A DNA stretch of 64,000 nucleotides from an uncultured Prevotellaceae bacterium (GTDB lineage Bacteria > Bacteroidota > Bacteroidia > Bacteroidales > Bacteroidaceae). Made by a program: the position numbers and the translations under genes. The stretch lies in the NCBI GenBank assembly GCA_902800435.1, contig CADCEQ010000013.1, forward strand, positions 19,229 through 83,228, read 5' to 3'. The notes under the pieces are model-generated. The model was not told the origin of the DNA and did no database searches. It saw nothing but the letters and a program-made list of their open reading frames with translations. Below, one piece after another: positions 1 to 9,096 of this stretch. Position 1 is the stretch's first letter; every line of letters starts with the position of its first letter.

Positions 1-1087
1 CGCCAGGCAGGATACCGTTGTCATAGGTATAACCGTAGCTCAGGTAATAAGTCATCTTGGTATCGTCGCTCATGCCACTCAGTGAGACGCTGTGGTTGGT
101 GTTTATACCAGTCTTGAAGAAGTCTTTCACGTTGTCTTCAACGGGTGAGTACTTGTGAGCCAACTGCTGATAGTCCCAGATGGGGCCAAAAGTCTGGTAG
201 GAACCGTCCATTTCAGGACCCCACGAACCGTTCTCAATGAAGGTCTGCGTTCCGTTCCATCCCTGTCCATACTTGTTCTGGAACTCAGGCAGTATGCTGA
301 CCGTACGAGCCTGAACGCCACCGTCGTATGAAATGGTGAAGTTGCGTGCATCGCCCTTCTTACCGCTTTTTGTAGTGATTACGATGACACCGTTGGCGGC
401 GCGGCTACCGTAAATGGCAGTAGCAGCTGCACCCTTCAGCACCGTCATCGACTCAATGTCGTTGGGGTTCAGGTTGGAAATACCACCCATTGACATGGTG
501 TGCTGCATCAGCGTGGTCACGGAGTTCACGAGGGGCACACCGTCCACTACGTAGAGTGGCTGGTTGTTACCGTTAATAGAACTGATACCGCGGATAAAGA
601 CCGAGTTGGCAGAACCAGGGTCGGATGAGTTAGAACTGATCTGTACACCAGCTACCTTACCGGCGAGAGCCGAGGTGACATCATTGAGCTTACCCAAGGT
701 CAGATCCTCGTTGTCAAGGGTCTGAGCCGAGTAACCCAGCGTCTTCTGCTGACGCGAGATACCCATGGCGGTAACCACGATCTCGTCGAGGTTGGTGTCG
801 CCACTGCGCAATACAATACGCATCTGCGGACGGGCACTCACCTCCAGCGTCTCCATACCTACGTAGGTGAAGCGGAGTTGAGACCTACCTTCAGGAACGG
901 TCAGCGAGAACCGACCGTCAGCACCTGTCACGGTTCCTACGTTAGTACCAACAACAAGGACCGACACGCCGACTACCGGCTGGTTGTCCTCTTGAGATAC
1001 TACGATACCGTTGACTTTTGTCTGGGCCAGCATCGTTCCTAAGCTCAGGAAGAGGCAGGCCAAAAACACAGTTAGTCTTTTTTTCAT
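1..1087 (-). CDS. SusC/RagA-type TonB-dependent outer-membrane transporter, 5' part only
   Basis: The gene runs off the left edge, leaving about 362 N-terminal residues. It starts with a signal peptide (MKKRLTVFLACLFLSLGTML...AQ), followed by a carboxypeptidase-regulatory-like beta domain (about residues 25-110) and a TonB plug domain with the typical DEIVVTAMG box, the YVVDGVPL segment and the AIYGSRAANGVIVITTK box. The start ATG is at 1085-1087. Known family role: the outer-membrane half of a SusCD pair, importing oligomers with TonB energy. Its N-terminus closely resembles that of the complete SusC at 5651-8962, so the two are probably paralogues in tandem. The barrel and any SusD partner lie outside the window, so the substrate is unknown. 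Confidence 0.95.
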   Translation of the reverse strand, partial: MKKRLTVFLACLFLSLGTMLAQTKVNGIVVSQEDNQPVVGVSVLVVGTNVGTVTGADGRFSLTVPEGRSQLRFTYVGMETLEVSARPQMRIVLRSGDTNLDEIVVTAMGISRQQKTLGYSAQTLDNEDLTLGKLNDVTSALAGKVAGVQISSNSSDPGSANSVFIRGISSINGNNQPLYVVDGVPLVNSVTTLMQHTMSMGGISNLNPNDIESMTVLKGAAATAIYGSRAANGVIVITTKSGKKGDARNFTISYDGGVQARTVSILPEFQNKYGQGWNGTQTFIENGSWGPEMDGSYQTFGPIWDYQQLAHKYSPVEDNVKDFFKTGINTNHSVSLSGMSDDTKMTYYLSYGYTYDNGILPG

Positions 1088-1141
1088 AATCTCTCTCGTT
1101 TTGTTTGTTTGTTTATAAATAGATGTTAGTCTTTCAAGGTG

Positions 1142-1149
1142 CAAAAATA
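1142..1149 (-). promoter_or_regulatory. Possible -7 box (TATTTTTG) for the cut SusC gene
   Basis: Read on the minus strand, TATTTTTG followed by CACC fits the Bacteroidetes TAnnTTTG(C) element and lies 55 nt upstream of the SusC start. I see no convincing TTTG about 20 nt further upstream, so the call is moderate. Confidence 0.5.
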
Positions 1150-1260
1150 AAACAAAATTTTTAAAAAGAAGAAGAAAAAGTAAAAAAATTTATGTTTTTG
1201 CCCTTTTTGCTAACAAAAGTACATCAAAATTGTGGTTTTTCCTTCCAATACCTTAATTAT

Positions 1261-1274
1261 TCACGCGCGCGTGA
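1261..1274. promoter_or_regulatory. 14-bp perfect palindrome between the terminator and the SusC promoter
   Basis: TCACGCGCGCGTGA is a perfect palindrome, GC-rich in an AT-rich gap. It lies about 110 bp upstream of the -7 box at 1142-1149, where a regulator could bind. The regulatory role is inference. The rest of the 1088-1365 gap holds only AT-rich sequence, the promoter and the terminator. Confidence 0.35.
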
Positions 1275-1290
1275 AACAATCGGCTAATTA

Positions 1291-1337
1291 AAAAAAACAG
1301 AGCCGCAATGCCCAAGGGGTTGCGGCTCTGTTTTTAG
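1291..1337 (-). terminator. Rho-independent terminator after the DUF4302-type gene
   Basis: An 11-bp perfect stem (CAGAGCCGCAA at 1298-1308 with TTGCGGCTCTG at 1320-1330) is followed on the minus strand by a run of seven T. It lies just after the stop codon at 1366, so it ends the SusCD-Mx1-DUF4302 operon. The T-run after the stem on the plus strand could let it work both ways. Confidence 0.85.
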
Positions 1338-1365
1338 TATAATTTGCATCAACGATGCTATGGGA

Positions 1366-2739
1366 TTACTTATTGAAGAGGTCGCCGTAGATCTCTTCTT
1401 TTACAAGACGGATGGTGTTATCCGGATTGTCCTTGTCAGTAAGCACTACCCAAGTCGGGTTCTTCTGGTTGTCAGTGGTAATCTTAAACGTACGGCTGAC
1501 GGGCTTGCCTTGCTGGTCGCAACCGAACGGTGCAACAATGTAGGCTGCGGCATAGAGGAATCCAGAACCTGTGAAGGTGTCGGCGTTGTAGTCGTTCTTC
1601 TTGCTGTTGTAGGTCAGCGTGATTTCGTCTTCGCCTATCAGTTTGTAGTCGAAGCCGTTGAGTCCCCAGTAGTTGATGATAATATACCAGAGTCCAAACT
1701 TGCCATCCTCAATTCCGAAGTAGCAGTAGTCGAGCGTACCAGGATATGACCCGTTGATGATTGGCATCAGATTGGTGTTCAGGTAATTCCAGTTAGACTG
1801 TCCGAAGGCACCAAGGTTGCTGAACGAGGTGAACCAGACAGTAGAGACGAACTGCTCGTTGATGGGCGGGTAAACCTTCGACAGTTTGAAACTCTCATCG
1901 TTCAGACCAAGGAACTCATCCTTTCCGGCTGCGTACTTGAAGCCTTTCAGCTGGTGGCCGCCAAGCGTTACCGGCTCATAGAATTCGTAACCCTGCGTAG
2001 TGACGACGAACGGGCACTTCACGTCCAGACGGTCACCGGTTTCGGTAGTGGTGACAATCTTCATGTTGCGGCCGGAGACCTGAGCGGGAAACTCCAGAGT
2101 GTCGACAGTGATCTTGAAGTTGGCATTGAACATTTCGGCCTCTACATTGAGAGCATCCTTCATGTACTTGCTGATGCTTGTACCTTCGGCTACGGGCAGC
2201 ATGACGAGCTTGTTGCCGTGCTTCTTGCCGGAGAGTACCACGCTGTCAGCCGAGGCCGACAAGATGCGATACTCCAGGTCTGCCTCGAAGCCTTTGCCGC
2301 GAGCGCCAAAGCCGTCGGGGTTAACCGGGTCGGAGAAATAGTGGAACAGACGGTTGTACTCGTCGAACGAGAGTATGATGCCGCCGCTCTGCTCAAGTTT
2401 GTAGTGCGACGTCTGGCGCACATTGGCCGAGCTGTCAATCTCAGCCTGCGTCTCGGCTTCGGTGTCAACAGTCATCTCACTGGCCACCTCAACGGTGTTG
2501 TCAGCGGCAAACTTGAGGAACACGTTGTAGCCACCAAAATCCTTATTGCCGTACATGGCCATGCGCCATCCGTTAGGAGCCGACACAAGTATCTGCTGAT
2601 TCTTGGTCAGCGCCTCCTTCACGCGCTCGGCTGACGACTTGTCGAAGACGTCGTCCACCTCGGGTGTACAGGCTGTGTATGTACCCACTACGGCCAGCGA
2701 AGCCAGTAGTGTATGGAAAATCTTTCTCATATCAATCAT
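1366..2739 (-). CDS. DUF4302-type lipoprotein
   Basis: 457 residues. A lipoprotein signal (MRKIFHTLLASLAVVGTYTAC) points to export and lipidation. The first ATG overlaps the end of the upstream gene by 8 nt; the second ATG at 2728-2730 gives a more natural signal peptide and is an equally good start. The early NGWRMAMYG and YNVFLKFAADNTV segments match my memory of the DUF4302 family, which sits at the end of SusCD operons next to Mx1-type metallopeptidases. No catalytic motif is visible. A surface binding role is plausible but is inference from position. Confidence 0.75.
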   Translation of the reverse strand: MIDMRKIFHTLLASLAVVGTYTACTPEVDDVFDKSSAERVKEALTKNQQILVSAPNGWRMAMYGNKDFGGYNVFLKFAADNTVEVASEMTVDTEAETQAEIDSSANVRQTSHYKLEQSGGIILSFDEYNRLFHYFSDPVNPDGFGARGKGFEADLEYRILSASADSVVLSGKKHGNKLVMLPVAEGTSISKYMKDALNVEAEMFNANFKITVDTLEFPAQVSGRNMKIVTTTETGDRLDVKCPFVVTTQGYEFYEPVTLGGHQLKGFKYAAGKDEFLGLNDESFKLSKVYPPINEQFVSTVWFTSFSNLGAFGQSNWNYLNTNLMPIINGSYPGTLDYCYFGIEDGKFGLWYIIINYWGLNGFDYKLIGEDEITLTYNSKKNDYNADTFTGSGFLYAAAYIVAPFGCDQQGKPVSRTFKITTDNQKNPTWVVLTDKDNPDNTIRLVKEEIYGDLFNK

Positions 2740-4015
2740 TCAGTTTATAGTTCTTGATATCAATACCTTTAGAAATGTTAGCAGAACGCTTGAGCACCTC
2801 GGCACGGACAGCGTCGATGTCGATGTTCCAGCTCTCCTTGAGATAGGTCCTGATGATGTCCAGCTTCTGTTCGATAATCTTGCTGGCCGAATCATCATAG
2901 TTCTTCTTCGACTTCTTCACATATTCTATCATGGGCACCTTCTCGTACTCATAGACATAGTAAAGCTGGCCTGTCTCGGGGTCGTAGCCATAGACGGGGT
3001 CGCCGAAGTCGTCGACTTTCTTGATGGGCTTGCCTTCCTCGTCGCGCATGACGATGGGGTAGCCCTCCTCGTCGGTGGCCAGGATGAAGTTGCCATCCTC
3101 GTCCTTCTCGTAGACGATGTCGCCGTTCTCGTCGGTCACGTAGATGTAGTTGCCATCCTTGTCAAGCAGGGGAATGGGGTTACCTTCCTCGTCCTTCTCG
3201 TAGACGTAGTTGCCGTTGGCATCAACCTCGTAGTCCTCGCCGATGAGCTTCTTGGCTTGGTCGAGAACCTTCTGCCAGCCTTCGGGGGTCATGGTGACGT
3301 AGGTGGCATAGATTTCGGCGAAGTCCTCGTTGTACTCGCTGCTGGCGTAGCCAGTGACGAATCCTTCGAGCGGGGCTTCAGCGTCGTCAACGTTGATCCA
3401 GTCGCTTGTATGGTACTTACCGGCAGAGATTTCCTGGAAATCCGTGGGGTAGTTCTTCGTCTGGGTCAGGATGTGGCAGAACTCATGGTGCATGGTGTGG
3501 AAGAACCAGTAGTTCAGGTCCAGCGGCTCAAAGGTACGCTCCTTGAAGGGGTCGTCCTGATTGATGTAGAGGTTATTCAGGTCCAGGTGGTTCACCATGA
3601 AGAGGGTAATCTTCAGACCGCCCTCGGCCGTACCGAGCACAATCTCTTCGTTGGTGCGGTACTCACCCGAGCCAACCAACTGGTAGACGCGCGGGCTGTA
3701 GGTCTTGATGAAGTCCTTGCTCACGGCCGATGCATAGGCATCGAGCCAAACGTTCTTGACCAGAATGGCCAGAGCCTTGGCCTTGTCAATCTGAGGCGGC
3801 ACGACGTTGTAGGTGTTGTCGGTCTCCCTATCCTGATAGCGGTATATGAAATCAATGTTATACTCGTCGGTAAAGTTGGCCTTCAGCCACTGGTCGAACT
3901 CGCTACGTTGCGGAGCAGTGGTGTCGAAGATGCTTTCCGAGCTGGGGTCGTCGCTGGCACAGCCTGTCAGCAGCGTGCCGGCAAACAGCAATGCAAAAAT
4001 CTTCTGATATTTCAT
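2732..4015 (-). CDS. SusCD-associated zinc metallohydrolase lipoprotein (Mx1 / LP_HExxH type)
   Basis: 427 residues with lipobox LLTGC. The zinc motif HEFCH is at residues 177-181, with a following acidic segment (NEDFAEIYA, about residues 229-237) that can supply the third ligand. The family is known from SusCD operons, usually beside a DUF4302 gene as here. Residues 265-354 are nine head-to-tail decapeptides of form D-x-x-G-N/x-x-I/V-x-x-x, very rich in Asp and Glu, which I do not expect in the family core. They lie after the catalytic part and before a helical tail. Gaps: 6 nt to SusD, 8-nt overlap with the next gene. The substrate is unknown; peptide or glycopeptide is inference. Confidence 0.85.
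   Translation of the reverse strand: MKYQKIFALLFAGTLLTGCASDDPSSESIFDTTAPQRSEFDQWLKANFTDEYNIDFIYRYQDRETDNTYNVVPPQIDKAKALAILVKNVWLDAYASAVSKDFIKTYSPRVYQLVGSGEYRTNEEIVLGTAEGGLKITLFMVNHLDLNNLYINQDDPFKERTFEPLDLNYWFFHTMHHEFCHILTQTKNYPTDFQEISAGKYHTSDWINVDDAEAPLEGFVTGYASSEYNEDFAEIYATYVTMTPEGWQKVLDQAKKLIGEDYEVDANGNYVYEKDEEGNPIPLLDKDGNYIYVTDENGDIVYEKDEDGNFILATDEEGYPIVMRDEEGKPIKKVDDFGDPVYGYDPETGQLYYVYEYEKVPMIEYVKKSKKNYDDSASKIIEQKLDIIRTYLKESWNIDIDAVRAEVLKRSANISKGIDIKNYKLND
2954..3223 (-). repeat. Nine-unit 30-bp coding tandem repeat
   Basis: Nine consecutive 30-bp units encode decapeptides such as DANGNYVYEK, DEEGNPIPLL, DKDGNYIYVT, DENGDIVYEK and DEDGNFILAT. Each opens with Asp and has Gly at position 4 (the last unit, DPETGQLYYV, is shifted by one). 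The units differ by codon as well as residue, so this is not a fresh duplication. The acidic DxDGN pattern suggests metal binding or an extended beta stalk, which is inference. Confidence 0.9.
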
Positions 4016-4021
4016 AGTTTC

Positions 4022-5611
4022 TTACTCTTTTGTCTCGTTGTCAGACTCGCTTTTGGTTTCTTCACGTGGATTGGCGGGCAGTCCGGCGTCGATGACGTCG
4101 GTCGGGAGCTGTATGGCACCGCGCAGGTCGCCAGCCTTAAATATGAGGGCATCTTCGCCGTCCAGGTTGTGGCTGAAGGAAATGCCGTAACGCTTGATGT
4201 CGAGCCAGCGCAGACCTTGATGGATGGTCTCGAGGCGTCGCATCTGCAGGATCATCTGGATGATGCTCTCCTGACTACCGGCATCAACGGTAAAGCCTTG
4301 GGGCGAGATGGTCTTCTTCCAGCTACGTTCAACGTCGCTGGCCGGAACGAGGGCAGCGTACTTGGCGCCTTCGACAAACTGTTTGATGTTCTCCTCGGTC
4401 AGGGCCGGGCGCACGGCTGAGCCTGCAGAAGGTGCACAGTGATTGCCAATCCAGAGATTCATGTCGTCAATGGCCTTGGCAAAGTCCTTCTTTAGGGCGT
4501 AGGCCTCGGCACGCACCAGGAGGGTCTCGTCGGTTGTGAAGATGCACTCCACGATATGGGCGTAACCCGTCTGGTTCACCTGGTCAGTGATTTCGAACTG
4601 CTCAACCTGCTTGGGGTAGTAGATACCGTAGTTCGATCCGTAGAGCATGCGGGCCATGCGCAAGGCGTTGTTGCTTGAGCCGGAACCCCATGGCATGGGT
4701 GCCCAGACAGTTTCATTGACTACGATGGCACGGGCCTGAGCGTAGCGACGGTAGGTTGTAGAATAGGCTGCTCGACCGGCAATGCTATAACCATTGAGAA
4801 TCATCAGGTTGGCAGGCTCCGACGAGCGCATGTAGCTGTTGCAGATGTCGGCGGCACCAGCCAGCGTCTCGTAGGCTGAGATGTCGCGCAGCACGCCGGC
4901 AACGTTGTTGCCAAGGGCACGGTTAGCATACTCGATGGCCTTGTCGTACTTGTGGTAGAACAGGTTGAAGCGGGCTGCAAATGCATAAGCGGCCTTCGTG
5001 TTGAAGTGGTACTTGGGAACAGCCAAATGGTTGTCGTCGAGCAAGGGCAGGGCGGCTTCAATGTCGGCATTGATGTTCTCGTAAGTCTGGCGCAGCGTGC
5101 CGCGCTCATCGACGCTCACACCGGGCTCCTTGGGGTAGGGGATACCCATGTACTGATCGGCCTTCTGCGGGTCATAGGCCATACAGAATATGTTGGCTGT
5201 CTGGAACATGGCATAGGCGCGGCAGAGCAGTGCCTCGGCATGCTGACCACGCATAGCGGGATCGTCACCGATAGCGGCCAATGCCTCGTTAGCGGCAGCG
5301 GCAGCCTCATAGCCACCGTTCCAGAGCGAACGCGGGTCGTCGTTACCCTCGGTCTCAACGTCCTGCCAGTGGTATATCTTGTCCTGGTTGGGCTGAGCCT
5401 TATAGGCAGTACCATTGTCGAGCACGTTGTCGGAACTGATTTCAAAGATGAAGTCAGGCAGATTATTGACGTAGGCCGACACCAGGAACTTTGAAATCTT
5501 GTCTTGGGTGTCCAGCTCAGCGCGGTCGTCAGGCAACTTGTCAAGGAAGTCGTTACACGACGTCAGTCCTACGGCGAGTGCCATGATTGTGAATGTTATA
5601 TATTTTTTCAT
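4022..5611 (-). CDS. SusD/RagB-type nutrient-binding outer-membrane lipoprotein
   Basis: 529 residues. The lipobox LAVGLTSC is followed by NDFLDKLPDDRAEL, the classic SusD start, then a helical TPR-like body with the RAEAYALKKDFAKAIDDMN segment and the C-terminal LRRLETIHQGLRWLDIKRYG block typical of the family. It forms the lid of the SusC barrel at the cell surface. It lies 39 nt downstream of the SusC gene and 6 nt upstream of the HExxH lipoprotein, so the four genes form one operon. The ligand cannot be read from the sequence. Confidence 0.96.
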   Translation of the reverse strand: MKKYITFTIMALAVGLTSCNDFLDKLPDDRAELDTQDKISKFLVSAYVNNLPDFIFEISSDNVLDNGTAYKAQPNQDKIYHWQDVETEGNDDPRSLWNGGYEAAAAANEALAAIGDDPAMRGQHAEALLCRAYAMFQTANIFCMAYDPQKADQYMGIPYPKEPGVSVDERGTLRQTYENINADIEAALPLLDDNHLAVPKYHFNTKAAYAFAARFNLFYHKYDKAIEYANRALGNNVAGVLRDISAYETLAGAADICNSYMRSSEPANLMILNGYSIAGRAAYSTTYRRYAQARAIVVNETVWAPMPWGSGSSNNALRMARMLYGSNYGIYYPKQVEQFEITDQVNQTGYAHIVECIFTTDETLLVRAEAYALKKDFAKAIDDMNLWIGNHCAPSAGSAVRPALTEENIKQFVEGAKYAALVPASDVERSWKKTISPQGFTVDAGSQESIIQMILQMRRLETIHQGLRWLDIKRYGISFSHNLDGEDALIFKAGDLRGAIQLPTDVIDAGLPANPREETKSESDNETKE

Positions 5612-5650
5612 TGTCTGAATGCTGATTTCGTTATTACTATCATTCTGCTA

Positions 5651-8600
5651 TTAGAGGCCTAACCTAAGCGTGAAGGTGAACTGACGGGCCATAGGCACGG
5701 CAACACCACCATTGTTGAAGAACTCAGGATCCTGGCCGTTAAGCTTCTTGTCGGCATAGATAAGGAAGAGATTCGTGGCCTGCAGCTTGGCGCTCAGTGA
5801 GTTGAGCGACAGGTGAGAGATCCACGACTTGGGGAAGTCATAGCCGAGCGAAATTTCCTTCATGCGGATGAAGTCGCCCTTAGCCACGCGGGCCGACGAA
5901 CGGTTGTAGGCGTTGTAGGCATAGCGCAGGTAGGTGTCCTGCTGCTGAGTGCGCAGGTCGGCAATGACGGGAATGTCGGTCTTCAGCTCGTCGCCTGCCA
6001 TGGTCCAACGGTTCTTGAACTCCTTAGGCATGGCATCGAGGTCAGAGTAGGAAGAGTGGAAAGCCGGGTCGAGACGTACGACGTTGCCGAACGAGTAGGT
6101 GGCAAAGATGTTCAGGTGCCATCCTTTGTAGCTGAACGAGTTGCCCAGCGAACCGGTAATGGTGGGATCGGTGGGACCTTCGTAGATCAGGTAGTCGACA
6201 TCGCGTGACTGGAAGTAGATGTCGCTGGTCACCACGTCGCCATCCTCATTGATAACCTGGGGCAGACCTTCCTGGTTCAGGCCCTGGAAGTCGAGCGAGA
6301 AGAGTGAGCGGTAGGGATAGCCCTCGATGGCGAAGCCCGTTCCGGTAATCATGTCGATAATACGCTGACGGTTGTAGAGGTCGGTGACCTTGGTCTTCAC
6401 GTGCGAGAAGATGAAGTCGGTGTTCCACTGGAAGTCCTTAGTCAGAATGTTCTTGGTCGAGATACTCAGCTCCTCACCGTGTGAGCGCATCGAAGCAACG
6501 TTGGCATATTCGGTGATGGTACCCTTGGTACCGTTAGTCTGGCGCGGGCCAATCAGGTCGTAGTTGTCGCGGCGGAACCAGTCGAACTGAACGTTGATGC
6601 GGTTGTTCAGGAAACCTAAGTCGACGCCGAGGTTCAGCTCGTGCTTCTTCTCATAGGTCAGGTCGGGGTTAGCGAAGTCATAGATCTGCAGTCCCGATTC
6701 CTTGTCGCCGGCGAAGACACGCCAGGGGTTGAAGCTCTGGATGATGATGGCGGCGTTGTTGGTAGAGGGGTCGTCGGCCGTCAGTGAGTAAGATGCTTTC
6801 AGCGTTGCGTGTGTCAGGGCAGAGCCGAAGATGTTCTCGAACCAAGACTCCTCATGGGCGTTCCAGGCAGCCGAAATGTTCCATGTGGGCAGCCAGCGGG
6901 CGCTTCTCGCCTTACCCAGGCGGTTGGAGCCTTCGTAGCGCAGAGTGCCGTTCAGCGTATAGCGTCCTAAATAAGAATAGGTGGCGGTGCCGAAGAAAGC
7001 AGCCTTGCGGTTGTAGGAGTTCTTCAGTTCGTAGTACATCTCGTTGTCTTCGCTGGCCTTCTTGAAGTAGCGGTAGTCGTAAGAGCCGAGGTAGCCCATG
7101 TCGTACTGCATGCCAACACCGTTGAAGTAGGTGCGGTTACGGTCGGTGTTGCTCACCTCCAGACCGCCGAAGAGGTTCACGATGTGTGTCTCGTCGTTGA
7201 AGGCATCGTTATAGTTGGCCGTAGCGCGGAAGTCCCAGCTGTTCATTTTGTACTTGCGCTCGCGGTAGAAACCACCGGTGGGCAGTATCGAGATAGGCAG
7301 CGAGTTGGCGTGGTCAGGGTCAGTGTAGAGCCAGGGGTTGGCGTCGCGCATCGTGGCGTCGTCCATAGCGCGGAAGGCCATGGCCATGTTCGACTGCTCG
7401 GTGATGTTGTGAGCCTGCGTCGTCGTTGAGAACTTATAGGCGCCGATAGCAGAAAGTTCCACCTGGCGGATGGGCTTGTACTTCAGTTCGGCCTGGAACT
7501 TCAAGTCGACCACGTCAAGGTCCATGTAGTTGTTAGCCAATTCGTTATGGATGTTGAATGGCGAGAAGTTACGCGTGTAGTACTCGTTGGCATCAAGTGC
7601 TCGCGAAGTGTTGATGGCGTAGCTGTAGGGGTTGATGTCGAAGTCGCGGCTCACCTCGCCGGTCACTGCGTCTACATTCTGAGACAGGGCACCGGGGGCG
7701 CGCTGCTTACGGTAGGCAGTATTGCCGAGGAAGTTAATCGACACCTTCGGCGACAGGTTGTACAGCGCATTGATGTTAGCTGTGTAGCGCTGAACCTTTG
7801 ACTGCTCGGTCCAACCCGGGTCGTTCATGATAGAGAACGAGGTGTAATACTGGGCCTTGTCGGTACCTGTCGACAGCGAGATGGAGTGGTTCTGCTGGAT
7901 GGCGTTCGAGAAGAGTTCGTCGAACCAGTTGGTGTTGCGCATCTCGGCATCACGCAGATAGGCAGCCTGAGCCTCAGGGGTGTTAGCCATTGCGTATTTG
8001 CCTGTGGCGGGGTCGTAGGTGTTCATCAGCTGGTACATCTTGCCGTAGACGCCACTGCTCTGGGCACGATAGGTGTTGCCGAAGGAGATAAGACCGCTGT
8101 TGGCCATTTCCTTGTAGACACCCATTTGCTCTTGCGAGTTCATGATGTTGAACTGCGAGTAGCTGGGCTTCAGGCGCATGGTGAACTCACCAGTATAGTT
8201 GATGCGAGTGCTGCCGGCACGACCTTTCTTGGTAGTGACGACAATCACACCAGCCATTGCGCGCGCACCATATATAGAGGTGGCGGAACCGTCCTTCAGA
8301 ATCTGGAACGACTCGATGTCGTCAGAGTTCAAACCGGCAATGGCCGAAGAAATCAGCGTCTCAGCATCACCTGATGACAGAGCGTCGGCATCAACCTCGG
8401 TCACATCCTCCATGATAACGCCGTCGACCACCCAGAGGGGACGCGACGAACCGTAGATAGATGTAGCACCGCGGACGCGAATCTTAGGAGCCGTACCGAA
8501 CGTACCGCTGACGTTCTGCACACTGACACCAGCGGCGCGACCTTCCAGCGAGCGCGAGATGTCGGCCACACCGTCCAATTTAGCCTTAGTGGCATCGACC

Positions 8601-8962
8601 TTGGCCGTTGAACCGGTGAACAGGCGCTTGTCCATCTTCTGCATACCCGTGACGACAACCTCGTCGAGGGCCTGGCCGTCGGGGACGAGCACAATGCGCA
8701 TCGTGCTTTGGGGATTCAATACTTGTGTGGTCATGCCGATGTAGCTCACGCTGAGCTTCTTCCCCTGGGGAACTGTCAGCGAGAATCGGCCGTTCACATC
8801 TGTAACGACACCTGTCTTGGCTCCCTGGACTACTACCGAAGCACCGATGACGGGCTCGCCGTCGTCCTGGGAGACGACTGTGCCGCTAACCTTAGTCTGG
8901 GCAAATGCTCCCCCTAAACACAGGAAGAGGACTGCCAGCAACAGAGTTAGTCTTTTCTTCAT
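5651..8962 (-). CDS. SusC/RagA-type TonB-dependent transporter
   Basis: 1103 residues from the ATG at 8960-8962, whose product begins with a clean signal peptide (MKKRLTLLLAVLFLCLGGA). The frame is open 63 nt further upstream, but that region includes the promoter leader. Carboxypeptidase-regulatory-like domain about residues 22-105, TonB box DEVVVTGMQK, plug with SIYGARAMAGVIVVTTKK, then the barrel ending in a typical FTFTLRLGL C-terminus. It is first in an operon with SusD, the HExxH lipoprotein and the DUF4302-type lipoprotein, and a secreted M64 peptidase gene lies just upstream. That company suggests import of peptides or glycopeptides rather than plain glycan (inference). Confidence 0.96.
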   Translation of the reverse strand: MKKRLTLLLAVLFLCLGGAFAQTKVSGTVVSQDDGEPVIGASVVVQGAKTGVVTDVNGRFSLTVPQGKKLSVSYIGMTTQVLNPQSTMRIVLVPDGQALDEVVVTGMQKMDKRLFTGSTAKVDATKAKLDGVADISRSLEGRAAGVSVQNVSGTFGTAPKIRVRGATSIYGSSRPLWVVDGVIMEDVTEVDADALSSGDAETLISSAIAGLNSDDIESFQILKDGSATSIYGARAMAGVIVVTTKKGRAGSTRINYTGEFTMRLKPSYSQFNIMNSQEQMGVYKEMANSGLISFGNTYRAQSSGVYGKMYQLMNTYDPATGKYAMANTPEAQAAYLRDAEMRNTNWFDELFSNAIQQNHSISLSTGTDKAQYYTSFSIMNDPGWTEQSKVQRYTANINALYNLSPKVSINFLGNTAYRKQRAPGALSQNVDAVTGEVSRDFDINPYSYAINTSRALDANEYYTRNFSPFNIHNELANNYMDLDVVDLKFQAELKYKPIRQVELSAIGAYKFSTTTQAHNITEQSNMAMAFRAMDDATMRDANPWLYTDPDHANSLPISILPTGGFYRERKYKMNSWDFRATANYNDAFNDETHIVNLFGGLEVSNTDRNRTYFNGVGMQYDMGYLGSYDYRYFKKASEDNEMYYELKNSYNRKAAFFGTATYSYLGRYTLNGTLRYEGSNRLGKARSARWLPTWNISAAWNAHEESWFENIFGSALTHATLKASYSLTADDPSTNNAAIIIQSFNPWRVFAGDKESGLQIYDFANPDLTYEKKHELNLGVDLGFLNNRINVQFDWFRRDNYDLIGPRQTNGTKGTITEYANVASMRSHGEELSISTKNILTKDFQWNTDFIFSHVKTKVTDLYNRQRIIDMITGTGFAIEGYPYRSLFSLDFQGLNQEGLPQVINEDGDVVTSDIYFQSRDVDYLIYEGPTDPTITGSLGNSFSYKGWHLNIFATYSFGNVVRLDPAFHSSYSDLDAMPKEFKNRWTMAGDELKTDIPVIADLRTQQQDTYLRYAYNAYNRSSARVAKGDFIRMKEISLGYDFPKSWISHLSLNSLSAKLQATNLFLIYADKKLNGQDPEFFNNGGVAVPMARQFTFTLRLGL

Positions 8963-9003
8963 AATTCTCTCTCTTTGTTTAATAATTGTAATGATAAAGT
9001 GCG

Positions 9004-9011
9004 CAAAGGTA
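9004..9011 (-). promoter_or_regulatory. -7 box (TACCTTTG) of the SusCD operon
   Basis: TACCTTTG on the minus strand, followed by CGC, matches the Bacteroidetes -7 element. About 20 nt upstream is TTCG, a weak match to the -33 TTTG. The leader to the SusC start is about 40 nt. The whole 8963-9096 gap is AT-rich and holds nothing else I recognise. Confidence 0.7.
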
Positions 9012-9096
9012 GCACTTTTTCTCAAAATAAACGAATAAAAATAAAAAAAAGAACCATTTTTGGCCCTTTTTGTTAATAGAACTCAACGAAGTGTGG

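Noticed and set aside
2603..4420. Long plus-strand frame opposite the HExxH lipoprotein and SusD genes
   Set aside because: It is antisense to two well-supported genes, is composed of biased Val/Leu/Gly-rich sequence and is favoured by the acidic repeat on the other strand. No family match or promoter.
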